Positions 1-9,378 of a DNA stretch of 64,000 bases are shown here, piece after piece (position 1 is the stretch's first letter; each line of letters starts with the position of its first letter). This DNA is from Paenibacillus mellifer (GTDB taxonomy: Bacteria; Bacillota; Bacilli; Paenibacillales; Paenibacillaceae), in the NCBI RefSeq assembly GCF_023195895.1, contig NZ_JALPRK010000019.1, positions 1 to 64,000 of the forward strand, given 5' to 3'. The position numbers and the translations under genes are program-made. The notes under the pieces were generated by a model that did not search any database, had not been told where the DNA came from, and was given only the letters and a program-made list of their open reading frames with translations.

Positions 1-28
1 GAAGCTGCCCCTTGGGGCAGCTTCTTTT
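1..28. terminator. Intrinsic terminator hairpin
   Basis: An 11-bp perfect stem (GAAGCTGCCCC / GGGGCAGCTTC) with a TT loop is followed by TTTTT on the plus strand. It lies just past the stop of the minus-strand MFS gene. It may end that gene, in which case its U-tract lies outside the window, and it would also stop any plus-strand transcript arriving from the left. Confidence 0.8.
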
Positions 29-40
29 TACTTCCAAACC

Positions 41-1306
41 TCAGCTCGTCGGCTGTTCGCCCAACTGCGGCTGTGGCTGCGGCGCTGGCTTATGCTTGAA
101 GATCGGCACCAGGATCATCGCGCCGAGCAGCATTATGATGCCGGATACGGCATAAATCCCGACGAGCGGGAAGACCGTTTTCAGCACGCCGGACAACGAC
201 ATCATGATAACCATCATCCCCATGAACATCGGACTAAGCACGCCGTTGACGCGGCCGACATAAGACTGTTCCGTCCATTGCAGGATCATCGTGTTGATCC
301 CGATCTGGATGCAAGGGAACGTCAGGCCGTTCAGAAACTGCAGCACCAGGGTTAACGGAACACTGGTCGACAGCCCCATGCCCACGATACAAACGGCGCT
401 AATCGCCATCCCGAAAGCAAGCAGGATTTGGGGCGGAACTTTTTTGGCCAAACCCATGATCGCACCGCCGCCAATCAACATCGCTACACCGTTAACCGCC
501 AGCAGGAATTGCAGGAATTCCTTAGGCTGACCCAACCGTTCGGTGACGACGAATAACCCCAGCGTCTGAATGATCCCGACGGAGAAGCCGGCGATCGCAA
601 ACGTCGCGCCCAGCACTTTCAGCACCGGGCTGCGCCATACATAACGGAAGCCATCCGCCAATTCTTTGCGGATATTGCCGCTTTGCTCCCGTTTCGTCTC
701 CTGCTCCTCATCCGCCGGAAGCCGGAACAGCACCACAGCGGAGATCAGGAACGCCACGCCCATGACACCAATCGATACATAGATCCCAAACTGATGATAG
801 GAGAAAATCCCCAGCGATGGCCCAATGACCATGAAAATCGCCACCAGCGACTGGAATAACGCCATTCCCTGCTGCACCTTCTCCGGATGAACATGCTGCT
901 TGAACAGCTTCATCACCGAAGGCTGCGAGAACTGCGATAGAATCGCCGAGATAAAGGTGGCAAAATAAACAGCTTCCCACGACTCATACAACAAGGTCAG
1001 CAGAACGGCAAATACCGAGACTGCGGACAAGAAGTCGCACCAGATCATCGTCCGTTTCGGCTTCCACCGGTCAGCGAACGCTCCCCCGATGAAGGAGAAC
1101 ACAAAGATGGGCGCAAACTCCACGACAGAAATCAGCGAGATCGCGAGCGGATCGTTGTTGGTCTGGTCTGTTACGAACATCAGAATCGCAAAGTTGCGAA
1201 CCCAGATCCCGATCTGCAAAAACAGGTTGGAGATCAGGATCGTTTGGTAGAACCGGTTCCGGAACAAACTGCCGGAAGCGGGCATTGCCTGTGAATCTTG
1301 ACTCAT
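41..1306 (-). CDS. MFS transporter (12-TM exporter type)
   Basis: A 421-residue integral membrane protein of the major facilitator superfamily, probably a proton-driven exporter with unknown substrate. About twelve hydrophobic segments are visible. The cytoplasmic loop after TM2 carries the MFS motif A-like GGAFADRWKPKRT near residue 74. The N-terminal FRNRFYQTILISN resembles the EntS/MFS_3-like drug or siderophore exporters rather than sugar porters. The C-terminus is Pro/Gln-rich. The start is supported by GAGGTG 8 nt upstream of ATG, and the gene has its own sigma-A promoter, so it is not co-transcribed by necessity with the neighbouring exporter. Substrate cannot be assigned from sequence alone. 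Confidence 0.85.
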   Translation of the reverse strand: MSQDSQAMPASGSLFRNRFYQTILISNLFLQIGIWVRNFAILMFVTDQTNNDPLAISLISVVEFAPIFVFSFIGGAFADRWKPKRTMIWCDFLSAVSVFAVLLTLLYESWEAVYFATFISAILSQFSQPSVMKLFKQHVHPEKVQQGMALFQSLVAIFMVIGPSLGIFSYHQFGIYVSIGVMGVAFLISAVVLFRLPADEEQETKREQSGNIRKELADGFRYVWRSPVLKVLGATFAIAGFSVGIIQTLGLFVVTERLGQPKEFLQFLLAVNGVAMLIGGGAIMGLAKKVPPQILLAFGMAISAVCIVGMGLSTSVPLTLVLQFLNGLTFPCIQIGINTMILQWTEQSYVGRVNGVLSPMFMGMMVIMMSLSGVLKTVFPLVGIYAVSGIIMLLGAMILVPIFKHKPAPQPQPQLGEQPTS

Positions 1307-1352
1307 CTAATAAACACCTCATTACCTCATAACTTGCTAGGATGAACTATAG

Positions 1353-1381
1353 ATTATCCATATTTCATAGAGGGATGTCAA
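1353..1381 (-). promoter_or_regulatory. Sigma-A promoter of the MFS gene
   Basis: Reading the minus strand, TTGACA (1376-1381), a 17-bp spacer and GATAAT (1353-1358) give a near-consensus vegetative promoter about 45 nt upstream of the MFS start codon. Confidence 0.75.
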
Positions 1382-1414
1382 ATGTTTCTTTTATACCCTC
1401 GTTTCAGGTAAAAA

Positions 1415-2965
1415 TCACTCCGAAGCCGCCGTCTTAACTTCCTGTCGACTCGGGGCTCCCGGTCCGTGCCCCATCATTTTGGCGTTGCCCATAAAGCACA
1501 CCGTGATCAACGCCAGCACTGCCGGTACGAGCGTCCACCAGAACATCGTTGTGATCGACTTCGACAGGCCGCCCACAATCTGCTCCAGAACTGGAGCCGG
1601 AATCGCCTTGCGCGCTTCGGAGGCGAGCAGCGTCCGCGGATCGTCCATGGATGGCAGCCCTTCCGCCCCGCCGCCCGTGGCGGACAGCGATTCGCTTAAC
1701 CGATTCGCAAACAGGTTACGTTGCACGATCCCGAACACGGTAATCCCCACCGTCATCCCCAGCGAACGAATGAAGGACATAGTTGAGCTGGCGGCTCCCC
1801 GCTGCGATGGGCCGAAATCTTGAATCGCGGACATCCCCAGCACGGAGAACGAGAACCCGACGCCAAATCCCGCAATCGCCATGTAGATGGACAGCAGTGT
1901 TTTGGATGTGTCCGGCGTGATCGTCGCGAGCAAAGCAATCCCTGCCATAAAGATGACGGCCGACAGCACCATGACGTTGCGGAAGCTGGTACGCTGCACG
2001 AGGAAGCCCCCGACCTGGGAAGCGACCACGGAACTCAATGTCATCGGCAGCAGGATTAAGCCGGAATTAGTTGCCGTACCGCCTGTTACCCCTTGCACAA
2101 ACAAGGGGATATACACGGAAGCAGCGATAAACGCGGCGCCATAGAACAGCCCGGCCAGATTACTGCTGGCAAATAGGCGCTTACGGAACATCCCGAAGGA
2201 AATAATCGGCTCCTCCGCCTTACGCTCGACCAGCAGGAACGTGGTGAATAACACAGCAAATGCCGCGAACAGCCCAAGGATTTTCCCGGAATCCCAGGCG
2301 TACAACTGCCCGCCCAGCTCCAGCGCAAACATCAGAGCGACGATCGAGCCGATTAAGGTCAACGCGCCCCACCAATCGATCCGCTGCTTCGCATGGACGG
2401 CCGATTCCTTATAAAAGGCCAGGATCAGGAACAACGCGAGGATGCCTAGCGGGATATTGATGTAGAAATTCCAGCGCCAATTCAAATGATCGGTGATAAA
2501 GGCGCCAAGCAGCGGGCCGGCAAGACTGGAGATCCCAAATACTGCGCCGAACAAACCACCCATGGCGCCGCGTTTTTCCACCGGAAATACGTCAAACACG
2601 ATGGCAAAAGCGATCGGCATCAACGCCCCGCCCCCGATCCCCTGGATCGCGCGGTAGACGCTAAGCTGCACGATGGTGTCGGCCGTACCGCATAACACGG
2701 ATCCCAGCAAAAACATAGCGATGCCAAAGACAAAAAATCGTTTGCGTCCATACATATCGGACAGTTTACCGAAGATCGGCATTGCCGCCATTTCGGCGAC
2801 CATATACGCCGAGGTGACCCAGACGTATTTATCCAGGCCGCCCAGCTCGGATACGATGGTTGCCATTGCGGTGGACACGATGGTATTGTCCATTGCCGCC
2901 ATCAAAATGCCGAGCAGCAGGCCGGCGACGACGAAACCGAGACGGCTGTTTGATTGCGCGTTCAT
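1415..2965 (-). CDS. DHA2 family (EmrB/QacA-like) MFS efflux transporter
   Basis: A 516-residue, 14-TM-type drug:H+ antiporter. The N-terminus has MDNTIVSTAMATI, the conserved TM1 motif of DHA2 exporters (motif D1), and GKLSDMYGRKRFF, motif A. TM5 contains a motif C-like GGLFGAVFGISSLAGPLLG stretch. I chose the start at 2965 (MNAQSNS) because GGAGG lies 8 nt upstream; an upstream in-frame extension would run through the end of the preceding gene. The start overlaps the stop of the bactofilin gene by ATGA, so the exporter is translationally coupled to the yhbDEF-like operon. That is unusual company for an exporter. Substrate is unknown. Confidence 0.88.
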   Translation of the reverse strand: MNAQSNSRLGFVVAGLLLGILMAAMDNTIVSTAMATIVSELGGLDKYVWVTSAYMVAEMAAMPIFGKLSDMYGRKRFFVFGIAMFLLGSVLCGTADTIVQLSVYRAIQGIGGGALMPIAFAIVFDVFPVEKRGAMGGLFGAVFGISSLAGPLLGAFITDHLNWRWNFYINIPLGILALFLILAFYKESAVHAKQRIDWWGALTLIGSIVALMFALELGGQLYAWDSGKILGLFAAFAVLFTTFLLVERKAEEPIISFGMFRKRLFASSNLAGLFYGAAFIAASVYIPLFVQGVTGGTATNSGLILLPMTLSSVVASQVGGFLVQRTSFRNVMVLSAVIFMAGIALLATITPDTSKTLLSIYMAIAGFGVGFSFSVLGMSAIQDFGPSQRGAASSTMSFIRSLGMTVGITVFGIVQRNLFANRLSESLSATGGGAEGLPSMDDPRTLLASEARKAIPAPVLEQIVGGLSKSITTMFWWTLVPAVLALITVCFMGNAKMMGHGPGAPSRQEVKTAASE

Positions 2966-3717
2966 CCTTCGTTCCTCCAAACGTTCAGGTGTTCCCCCAC
3001 TTCCGCGTGCGGGTCCTGATGATAATGTTTTGTATATTCCACGAGCCGGATCCGGCAGCCGGGACCAATCGAGACATCCCCGCCGCGCACGACGTCGGCT
3101 ACGGTATTTTCCAAACGAATGACATCGCCTTCGATGAGGTTTGCCTGCAGACCCGGTGTCCCCCAGGACTTGAACAACGATACCCACTTCCATGTCGGAT
3201 GCGGGGCGATGCGGATCTGTCCGCCGACGATTTCGGCGGCTTGGCTGCGACCGAACATTGCAATTTCCACACGCTCCGCGTTGATCGTCCCTTGAGATTG
3301 TATCGCTCCTTTAAGGCGCAACCGCTCGGCTTGGCAGTCGCCTGACAGCTCGCAGCTCCCATACAACCCGATGTCCACACCGGAGATGCCGCCATCGATG
3401 CGGAGCTCCCCGTTAAGCCGGGCTTTGCCGACTTTCAAGCCTCGCCGGACACTAAGGTTGCCGGTCAAGCTCAACTCCTCGCCGCTCATCGGGCCGGACA
3501 CAGCAATCGTGCCCGTTGCCTTCATTGTCCCGGTACGCAATCCACCGTCAACCTCCAGCGTTCCCGTACAGGTCAGGGTACGGCAATCCACATCCCCGTT
3601 GATATCGCCTTCGCCAACGATCTTAACCTTATTGAACATCCCGCCGTTTGACGTCCCGTTGCCGACGATTTTTAAATCGGTACTGCGATCACGGTCATCC
3701 CGTACTTGTACGGCCAT
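2962..3717 (-). CDS. Bactofilin-like polymer-forming protein (YhbF-like)
   Basis: A 251-residue protein rich in short Gly/Val/Leu repeats, with a new turn about every 18-20 residues (GEGDINGDVDC, GTLEVDGGL, GTIAVSGPM, GELRIDGGISG). This is the signature of the DUF583/bactofilin right-handed beta-helix, which polymerises without nucleotide. It is the third gene of a yhbD-yhbE-yhbF-like set; in B. subtilis the YhbE and YhbF bactofilins are linked to flagellar assembly. I chose Met3 (3717) as the start because GGAGG is 8 nt from it and only 2 nt from the upstream ATG. The C-terminal part after about residue 165 is less repetitive, as in its paralogue. Confidence 0.85.
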   Translation of the reverse strand: MAVQVRDDRDRSTDLKIVGNGTSNGGMFNKVKIVGEGDINGDVDCRTLTCTGTLEVDGGLRTGTMKATGTIAVSGPMSGEELSLTGNLSVRRGLKVGKARLNGELRIDGGISGVDIGLYGSCELSGDCQAERLRLKGAIQSQGTINAERVEIAMFGRSQAAEIVGGQIRIAPHPTWKWVSLFKSWGTPGLQANLIEGDVIRLENTVADVVRGGDVSIGPGCRIRLVEYTKHYHQDPHAEVGEHLNVWRNEG

Positions 3718-3745
3718 CCCCATTCCCTCCTATTTCATTGTCGAT

Positions 3746-4468
3746 TTATTTCTGTTCCGCGCGTCCGACCGAAGCCTGCGGCGAAACCTCATAACGTTCC
3801 TTATATTCCACGCGGCCAATCTCGCAGCCCGGTCCGATTACGACCGAGTTGCCGCGCACTACATCCGCCTTCGTGCCTTCCAACTGAATGTCGTCCCCTT
3901 CGATCACGCCTGCCGTTAACCGGGAAGCCCGCAGCGAGGACAGATAGTCTAACAGCCGTTTGCTCTTTCGCTGCCGCACGACAATGGACTCCCCACCGAT
4001 CTCTTTGGCGTGACTAGGGCCTTCCAGATCAATCGTTAAGCGTCCAGCATTCAACATGCCGCCAACTTGAAGCTGACCGTACACTTCGGCTTCCTCGAAC
4101 TCGGCGTTGCCTTCCAACTTCAAGGCGCCATCCACCTTGGCCGACTCCCCGGTAACGGAACCCCCAACCTTGAGGATCCCGCGGACATGTAACCGAGAGA
4201 ATCGTACATCCCGGCCGATTTTAAACATCCCGTCCAGCTCGAACCTTCCGCCTCGCAATGATTCTTCCGATGAACCGGTGCCGTTCAGGTGGAACTCGAC
4301 CGCGTCGACCGTACCTCGGATCTTTAGGGTCCCGTTAGCCCCCAGCATTTCGCAGGTGATATCTCCGTTTAGCGTAGCTATCCCTTCAGCCTGAATTTTA
4401 CGATACGTGCCGCCGGACGCCAGACCCACCCCGTTGATCTTCAAATCCTTCAGGCTTCGATCCGCCAT
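3746..4468 (-). CDS. Bactofilin-like polymer-forming protein (YhbE-like)
   Basis: A 240-residue paralogue of the next gene downstream. It has the same beta-helix periodicity (GIATLNGDITCEMLG, GTLKIRGTVDAVEF, GILKVGGSVTGES, GALKLEGNAEFEEA) and the same tail pattern, IQLEGTKADVVRGNSVVIGPGC against IRLENTVADVVRGGDVSIGPGC in the neighbour. The two probably co-assemble as a cytoskeletal or membrane-associated polymer. Its ATG overlaps the stop of the yhbD-like gene (TAATG), so the three genes form a coupled operon. Confidence 0.87.
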   Translation of the reverse strand: MADRSLKDLKINGVGLASGGTYRKIQAEGIATLNGDITCEMLGANGTLKIRGTVDAVEFHLNGTGSSEESLRGGRFELDGMFKIGRDVRFSRLHVRGILKVGGSVTGESAKVDGALKLEGNAEFEEAEVYGQLQVGGMLNAGRLTIDLEGPSHAKEIGGESIVVRQRKSKRLLDYLSSLRASRLTAGVIEGDDIQLEGTKADVVRGNSVVIGPGCEIGRVEYKERYEVSPQASVGRAEQK

Positions 4469-5112
4469 TACCCTTCACTCCCGCTCACCAATAATTTCAA
4501 TTCCTCCGTACAACGTGCCAGCGATAGACGGACGACTGTCCTGACGCTGCGGTCCATATAAATCTCGATATCCCCCGGTACCAGAATAAAAGCGGCCACC
4601 CCCATTTTACGGGTGAGACGCACGCCGCATTCCTGTCCGGCCAAGCCCGGCAAATATTCTTCCAGTGCTTGAACCAGTAACCGGCCTTCCTCCAGTGAAA
4701 TATCCCCGCTTTGCAGCAGCTTGTCGAGCACGTAAACGGTAAGCATCTGATCGAAACCCAATAGCGACATCCCTTCAGACTTCCCCGCAGTCTCGATATA
4801 TAAGTTCAAGGATGTAGATGTAACAATGTTTCTCTCCAAAAGTTCTCCTGCACTAAGACGGATATCCCCTGGGCTCGGTGAAAAGACATCCGCCAATGCA
4901 TCCAGCGACAAATCATCTTTCATACCCAGAATTCGGTCGATGCGCTGCAGGATTTTCTCCCTTGGAAAAAACGTCTCCTGTCCCGTAAAAGACGACTTGC
5001 GGATAAACCATGGCTCCGGGATCAGGTTTTTGCGCTTCCAGCGGTATAGCTGCCCATACGAAATCCCTGTCAGATCAAGCAATTCCTTCTTGGAGATCAA
5101 TTCCTCACTCAT
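4468..5112 (-). CDS. YhbD-like DUF4004 protein with MerR-like HTH
   Basis: A 214-residue protein. The N-terminal 55 residues look like a MerR-type winged helix (ISKKELLDLTGISYGQLYRW, followed by a KKNLIPEP-like wing), and the rest is an uncharacterised helical domain. The family neighbours bactofilins in Bacillus (yhbD-yhbE-yhbF). I chose ATG 5112 because AGGAG sits 7 nt upstream; an upstream TTG at 5136 and an ATG at 5118 are less well placed. A 24-bp perfect dyad lies 26 nt upstream, so autoregulation is likely. The DNA-binding role is inferred from fold resemblance only. Confidence 0.8.
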   Translation of the reverse strand: MSEELISKKELLDLTGISYGQLYRWKRKNLIPEPWFIRKSSFTGQETFFPREKILQRIDRILGMKDDLSLDALADVFSPSPGDIRLSAGELLERNIVTSTSLNLYIETAGKSEGMSLLGFDQMLTVYVLDKLLQSGDISLEEGRLLVQALEEYLPGLAGQECGVRLTRKMGVAAFILVPGDIEIYMDRSVRTVVRLSLARCTEELKLLVSGSEG

Positions 5113-5137
5113 GTTCATGCTCCTTTCTTGCTCCAAT

Positions 5138-5161
5138 AACGTAACATAACATTGTTACGTT
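5138..5161. promoter_or_regulatory. Dyad operator candidate upstream of yhbD-like gene
   Basis: A perfect inverted repeat, AACGTAAC (5138-5145), 8 nt, GTTACGTT (5154-5161), lies 26 nt before the yhbD-like start. On the minus strand a -35-like TTTACA lies at its upstream edge. Its size and position suit a MerR-like dimer, probably the YhbD-like protein itself. Confidence 0.55.
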
Positions 5162-5294
5162 GTAAAGCGGGCGTGAGCGGATACCGAACAAGAGCGTTGC
5201 TGCTATTCATCTTAATCGACTTCCCTACGACCTCCATCCGTCTCGGGGCGGATTTCTGCGCCCGGCCCAAGGTGGAAATTGAGGAAATCAAATA

Positions 5295-5327
5295 ACCCCC
5301 TTCGCCAATGATTATGGCTCAGGGGGC
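5295..5327 (-). terminator. Terminator of the chemoreceptor gene
   Basis: On the minus strand the stem GCCCCCTGAGCC ... GGCGAAGGGGGT is followed by TATTTGATTT, about 20 nt after the MCP stop codon. The tract is only moderately T-rich. Confidence 0.7.
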
Positions 5328-5345
5328 TAAAACTGCCTCTATAGG

Positions 5346-7343
5346 TTATAACTTAAACCGATCGATCTGGGCATGCATATCCGCTGCCATTCGTGCCAAT
5401 CCTTCCGAAGCGGAGGAGATTTCCTCCATGGAAGCCAGTTGTTCTTCGGTCGCAGCCGTTACGCCTTGGAAGCTCTCCATGCTGCTGGCCGAGGTCGCTG
5501 CGATCTGTTCGACAGAGTGGGCAATTTCATCGGCACTAGCCGACATTTGCTGTGTTATGGCCGACACCTCATGAATCTGCTCCGAGATGCGCTGCGTGGA
5601 ACGCTCGATCGCCTGGAACGCCGTTTGCGCCTCCTCAGTCACCGACATCCCTCGCTCCACATTGGCATTCACTTTGTGATTCATCATTTCATAAGCCTTG
5701 CCCGTGAGCTCGGTCATCCGCCCGATGTTCTGTTGAATCATTTCCGCCGTCGATCCAGACTGTTCCGCTAGTTTACGCACCTCGCCCGCAACAACCGCGA
5801 AGCCGCGTCCCTCTTCTCCAGCACGCGCCGCTTCGATCGCCGCATTTAACGCGAGTAGATTGGTTTGGTTCGCGATCTCGGTTATTGCGCTGCTCATCCC
5901 GGCTACTTGTCCGCTGAGCTCGTTCATCTGCTGCATCAACTCCGCCGATTCCAGCGTCGATCTGCGGATTTCCTCCATCTGCAAGCCAACGAGGTTGACC
6001 TTCTCGCTTCCATCCCGGACATCCCCTACCGTCTGCATCGACGACTCGACGATCGTACCGGATGCTTCGGCGATTTTCCGGATACCTTGGGACATTTCGT
6101 CCATCGTATCGGCACTTTCCGCCGAGGTGGAAGCTTGTTTCTCCGCCTGATCCGAAGCGGTCTGAACCAACTCGGCGACATATTCCACCGCCTTGGCGTT
6201 CTGTTCCGTCCCTGCGGTTAACTCTTCACTCGAGGCGGCAAGCTGACTTGCCGTCTCGGACATCTCCCGAACCATTTGCCGCAAGGAAGCCAGCATCCCG
6301 TTATAGTTCGCGGCCAATTGTCCGATTTCGTCCTTACGTTTCGTGGCTACATCCTCGTTCAAGTAACCTTCGCTGACGCGTTTAGCTGATTGGTTCAACT
6401 GCTCGATCGGACGCGTGATGTTTAGAATGACCAATAACAGCAAGACGCCGGCAACGACCAACGAGATCGCCAGGACAATTAGAGACGTCCACATAATCGG
6501 TAGCGAAGCGTCGCTGAATTCCTTCACATCCAGAACCCCTACGATTTTAAAACCCGTCAGCTGATTTGTTGTAAAAAACGCACTTTGCTCCGTCCCGGAT
6601 ACCGGATCGGTATATTTCATATAGCCCGATTCCGCCGCATTGATTTGAGATAAATGGTTTCCAACGGCCTCTTCGCCGACCGCGCTTGTTGGGTGCGTGA
6701 CAAACTTGTTCGTGCGGTCCACAATATAGACAAATCCACGTTCTCCCAAGCGAATGGCGCTAACATCCTGGTTAAGATCCGCAAGGTCCAGGGCGACCGT
6801 GATCGCTCCTTGATGGTCCTTCAGCGCACGGCTGATATACAAGTTGTAATTCCCCGTCGTTGCTGATTTGAACGGATCGATAATGACCGTTTGCTCCGGG
6901 CTTCCTAACGAGGCTTTGTACCAATCCCGTTCCCGAGGATCGTAATCCTGCTTGCCGGGATCAGGAGCTTTCATCCAGGCACCGTTTTGATTCCCGACGA
7001 CCATGTTTTCCAGTTCCGGGTGTTTCTCCACGAACAAATCGATTAATGTCCGAAGCTCGGGGGAATATGTATCCACTTGAGCCGAATCGATTTCCTGGAC
7101 CAACTGCTCTACATTTCGAACTTCTGCCTCCACGATCTGCGTGATTGAGTCGTTGAGCAGGTTCACGTTCGATTGTGTGCTGGCATCCATTTTCTCATGC
7201 AATTGCTCACTGGCCCGGTTGAAGCTCGTGTAAGAGACCACCAGGTTGGGTACGATCAGCAGTACAGCAAAAATAATCAATAGCCGGTTACGCAATGTCC
7301 TGACTTCCACCAAATTCCGAATCCTTGTAAATAGTTGCTTCAT
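5346..7343 (-). CDS. Methyl-accepting chemotaxis protein (dCache type)
   Basis: A 665-residue membrane chemoreceptor. TM1 is at about 19-38 ([17 protein letters not shown]). An extracellular double-Cache sensor spans about 45-275 and includes the typical [13 protein letters not shown] and [11 protein letters not shown] motifs. TM2 is at about 284-308, HAMP at about 309-362, and a cytoplasmic signalling domain runs to the end with the invariant hairpin tip [19 protein letters not shown]. It signals through CheW/CheA to the flagellar switch; Cache sensors usually bind amino acids or organic acids, but the ligand is unknown. The start is supported by AAGGAG about 9 nt upstream. No convincing sigma-D promoter was found upstream. 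Confidence 0.93.
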   Translation of the reverse strand: MKQLFTRIRNLVEVRTLRNRLLIIFAVLLIVPNLVVSYTSFNRASEQLHEKMDASTQSNVNLLNDSITQIVEAEVRNVEQLVQEIDSAQVDTYSPELRTLIDLFVEKHPELENMVVGNQNGAWMKAPDPGKQDYDPRERDWYKASLGSPEQTVIIDPFKSATTGNYNLYISRALKDHQGAITVALDLADLNQDVSAIRLGERGFVYIVDRTNKFVTHPTSAVGEEAVGNHLSQINAAESGYMKYTDPVSGTEQSAFFTTNQLTGFKIVGVLDVKEFSDASLPIMWTSLIVLAISLVVAGVLLLLVILNITRPIEQLNQSAKRVSEGYLNEDVATKRKDEIGQLAANYNGMLASLRQMVREMSETASQLAASSEELTAGTEQNAKAVEYVAELVQTASDQAEKQASTSAESADTMDEMSQGIRKIAEASGTIVESSMQTVGDVRDGSEKVNLVGLQMEEIRRSTLESAELMQQMNELSGQVAGMSSAITEIANQTNLLALNAAIEAARAGEEGRGFAVVAGEVRKLAEQSGSTAEMIQQNIGRMTELTGKAYEMMNHKVNANVERGMSVTEEAQTAFQAIERSTQRISEQIHEVSAITQQMSASADEIAHSVEQIAATSASSMESFQGVTAATEEQLASMEEISSASEGLARMAADMHAQIDRFKL

Positions 7344-7641
7344 GCTTTGTTTTCTCCTTTTATTTTATGGGCATCCTGTCGTCTCTTGCTGTGTGCCAGG
7401 GGTCGATCAACTGCAAAAACGGTACCGGATGTCGACCAATTCTGATTTTGTTAGAGTTCATACATAGATTTACCGCGTTGGCAGTGATGGATCTAACATC
7501 TATTTCGACAAATTACGACCATTTCTTTAGTGTTTTTTCAGAAAGTTTCTTCAACTTTCGATAAATTTCTTGCAAATTCCTGATAATTTCAAATATTGAA
7601 AATATTCATCCAACTGGACCGATCCATGTCGGCCGAACACA
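7344..7641. other. Intergenic region between MCP and argH terminator
   Basis: About 300 nt of moderately A+T-rich sequence upstream of the chemoreceptor gene. It must hold that gene's promoter, but I see no strong sigma-A or sigma-D match and no known riboswitch fold. Confidence 0.4.
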
Positions 7642-7677
7642 AAAAAACAGCCGTTCGTCCGAGGACGATGGCTGTTT
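7642..7677 (-). terminator. Terminator of the arginine operon
   Basis: On the minus strand GAAACAGCC ... GGCTGTTT, with an inner ATCGTCC/GGACGA pairing, is followed by TTTTTT, 40 nt after the argH stop. It ends the arg operon transcript. Confidence 0.85.
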
Positions 7678-7716
7678 CCGAAATGTGCGTAGGACCACTA
7701 AAGTGGAGGTCTTCGC

Positions 7717-9132
7717 TTATTTACTTTTTTCCGCGTACTCTTGTGTCCACGTACGTCCCGCTTTCAGCATACTCTCCGCGCGTTCGATCGCCGCAGTGAC
7801 TTGAGGAGTCGCCGTCCCGCCGTACACATTACGGGCATTCACGACACTCTCCGGCTGCAGCACATCATAAATACTGTCGTCGAACAGCGGCGAAAACTGC
7901 TTGAACTCCTCCAGCGTCAGGTCCAGCAAATATTTGCCGTTCTGGATGCAATACAGCACGGTTTTGCCGATGACCTCATGCGCCTGGCGGAACGGTAGGC
8001 CCTTGTTCGCCAGGAAGTCGGCGATGTCGGTCGCGTTGGAGAAGTCCTGGTTCACTGCCTCGCGCATCCGCTCCTTGTTCACCTTCATCGTGGCAATCAT
8101 CGGCGCAAACAGCTGCAGCGCGCCTTGCAGGGTAGCAACCGTATCGAACATGCCTTCCTTGTCTTCCTGCATGTCTTTGTTGTACGCCAGCGGCAGCGAC
8201 TTCAGCACGGTCAACAACCCCATCAGATTGCCATAGACGCGCCCCGTTTTGCCGCGAACCAACTCTGGCACGTCCGGGTTTTTCTTCTGTGGCATAATGC
8301 TGCTGCCGGTGCAGAACGCGTCATCCAGCTCAATGAAGCGGAATTCCGTGCTGCTCCAAAGGACCAACTCCTCACTGAGCCGCGAGAGATGCATCATCAG
8401 AATAGAAGCGTCGGCGAGAAACTCGACGATAAAGTCACGGTCGCTCACCGCATCGAGGCTGTTCTCATATACGCCGTCAAAATGCAGCTGTTCGGCCACG
8501 AAATGGCGATCGATCGGGAACGTCGTCCCAGCCAGTGCCCCCGCGCCCAGCGGAAGAACATTGATTCGCTTGTAACTGTCCTGCAGGCGCTCGATGTCGC
8601 GCTGAAACATGGACACATACGCCAGCAGATGATGAGCGAACAGGATCGGCTGCGCCCGCTGCAGATGGGTATACCCCGGCACAATCGTGTCGAGATTGGC
8701 TTTTGCTTGTCCCAACAGCGCCTCCTGCAGCTCTTGCAGCAGGCCAACGAATTCCACCACCCGCTTGCGCAGGTAGAGATGCATATCCGTGGCCACCTGG
8801 TCGTTGCGGCTGCGCCCGGTGTGCAGCTTCCCGCCGACCGAACCAACCTCGTCGATTAGCTGCTTCTCGATGTTCATATGGATGTCTTCGTCCGACACGG
8901 AATATTCCAGCTCGCCGCGGCGGATTTTGAGCAGGACCTGATGCAGGCCTTCCTTGATCTTCTCGACGTCCTCTTCCGGCAAGATGCCGCATTTGCCCAG
9001 CATGGTGACATGCGCGAGACTCCCCTGCACATCTTCCTCCGCCAGCGCTTTATCAAACCCGATGGAGGCGGTATATTCCTCAACTAAACGGTTGGTCTGC
9101 TTCGTAAAGCGGCCACCCCACAGCTTGCTCAC
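7717..9132 (-). CDS. argH: Argininosuccinate lyase
   Basis: Cytosolic enzyme splitting argininosuccinate into arginine and fumarate, the last step of arginine synthesis. 471 residues, normal for the family, opening [10 protein letters not shown]. The fumarase/lyase superfamily signature [12 protein letters not shown], with the catalytic Ser on its flexible loop, is at about residue 280. [12 protein letters not shown] (about 112) and YTHLQRAQP (about 157, catalytic His) are also intact. I chose GTG at 9132 because AAGGAG lies 8 nt upstream; an in-frame GTG 9 nt earlier overlaps that ribosome site. Last gene of the operon, separated from argG by an unusual 246-nt gap with repeats. Confidence 0.97.
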   Translation of the reverse strand: MSKLWGGRFTKQTNRLVEEYTASIGFDKALAEEDVQGSLAHVTMLGKCGILPEEDVEKIKEGLHQVLLKIRRGELEYSVSDEDIHMNIEKQLIDEVGSVGGKLHTGRSRNDQVATDMHLYLRKRVVEFVGLLQELQEALLGQAKANLDTIVPGYTHLQRAQPILFAHHLLAYVSMFQRDIERLQDSYKRINVLPLGAGALAGTTFPIDRHFVAEQLHFDGVYENSLDAVSDRDFIVEFLADASILMMHLSRLSEELVLWSSTEFRFIELDDAFCTGSSIMPQKKNPDVPELVRGKTGRVYGNLMGLLTVLKSLPLAYNKDMQEDKEGMFDTVATLQGALQLFAPMIATMKVNKERMREAVNQDFSNATDIADFLANKGLPFRQAHEVIGKTVLYCIQNGKYLLDLTLEEFKQFSPLFDDSIYDVLQPESVVNARNVYGGTATPQVTAAIERAESMLKAGRTWTQEYAEKSK

Positions 9133-9171
9133 CTGACCCACTCCTTACCAACATTAATCAGAAGAAGAAAT

Positions 9172-9346
9172 GTATTCGATTTTTCGAGTATATTTCCTCG
9201 CATATGTCCGAAATTGCCGATTCTATTCGAAAAATCATACAGATTCTCGCCTAAGTCCCGCATAATGCACCATTATATACGAAATTTCATACACATTGGG
9301 GTCGAATCGCCGGAAATCGGCAAATTGTATTCGGTTTTTCGAATAG
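9172..9346. repeat. Cluster of palindromic repeats between argG and argH
   Basis: Four related copies of GTAT(TC)GRTTTTTCGARTA lie in the gap: 9172-9190 and 9327-9346 on the plus strand, 9223-9240 inverted, and a diverged inverted copy at 9276-9292 (as GTATGAAATTTCGTATA). The best copy, GTATTCGGTTTTTCGAATAG, is an imperfect palindrome. They may be operators or structured RNA processing sites. They do not match the ARG-box orientation clearly. Confidence 0.55.
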
Positions 9347-9378
9347 ATTTTCCGAACCGAATAGACTTGAAAGTACCT

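Noticed and set aside
7344-7500. Sigma-D promoter for the chemoreceptor gene
   Set aside because: Only a weak GTCGACAT-like -10 was visible without a properly spaced TAAA.
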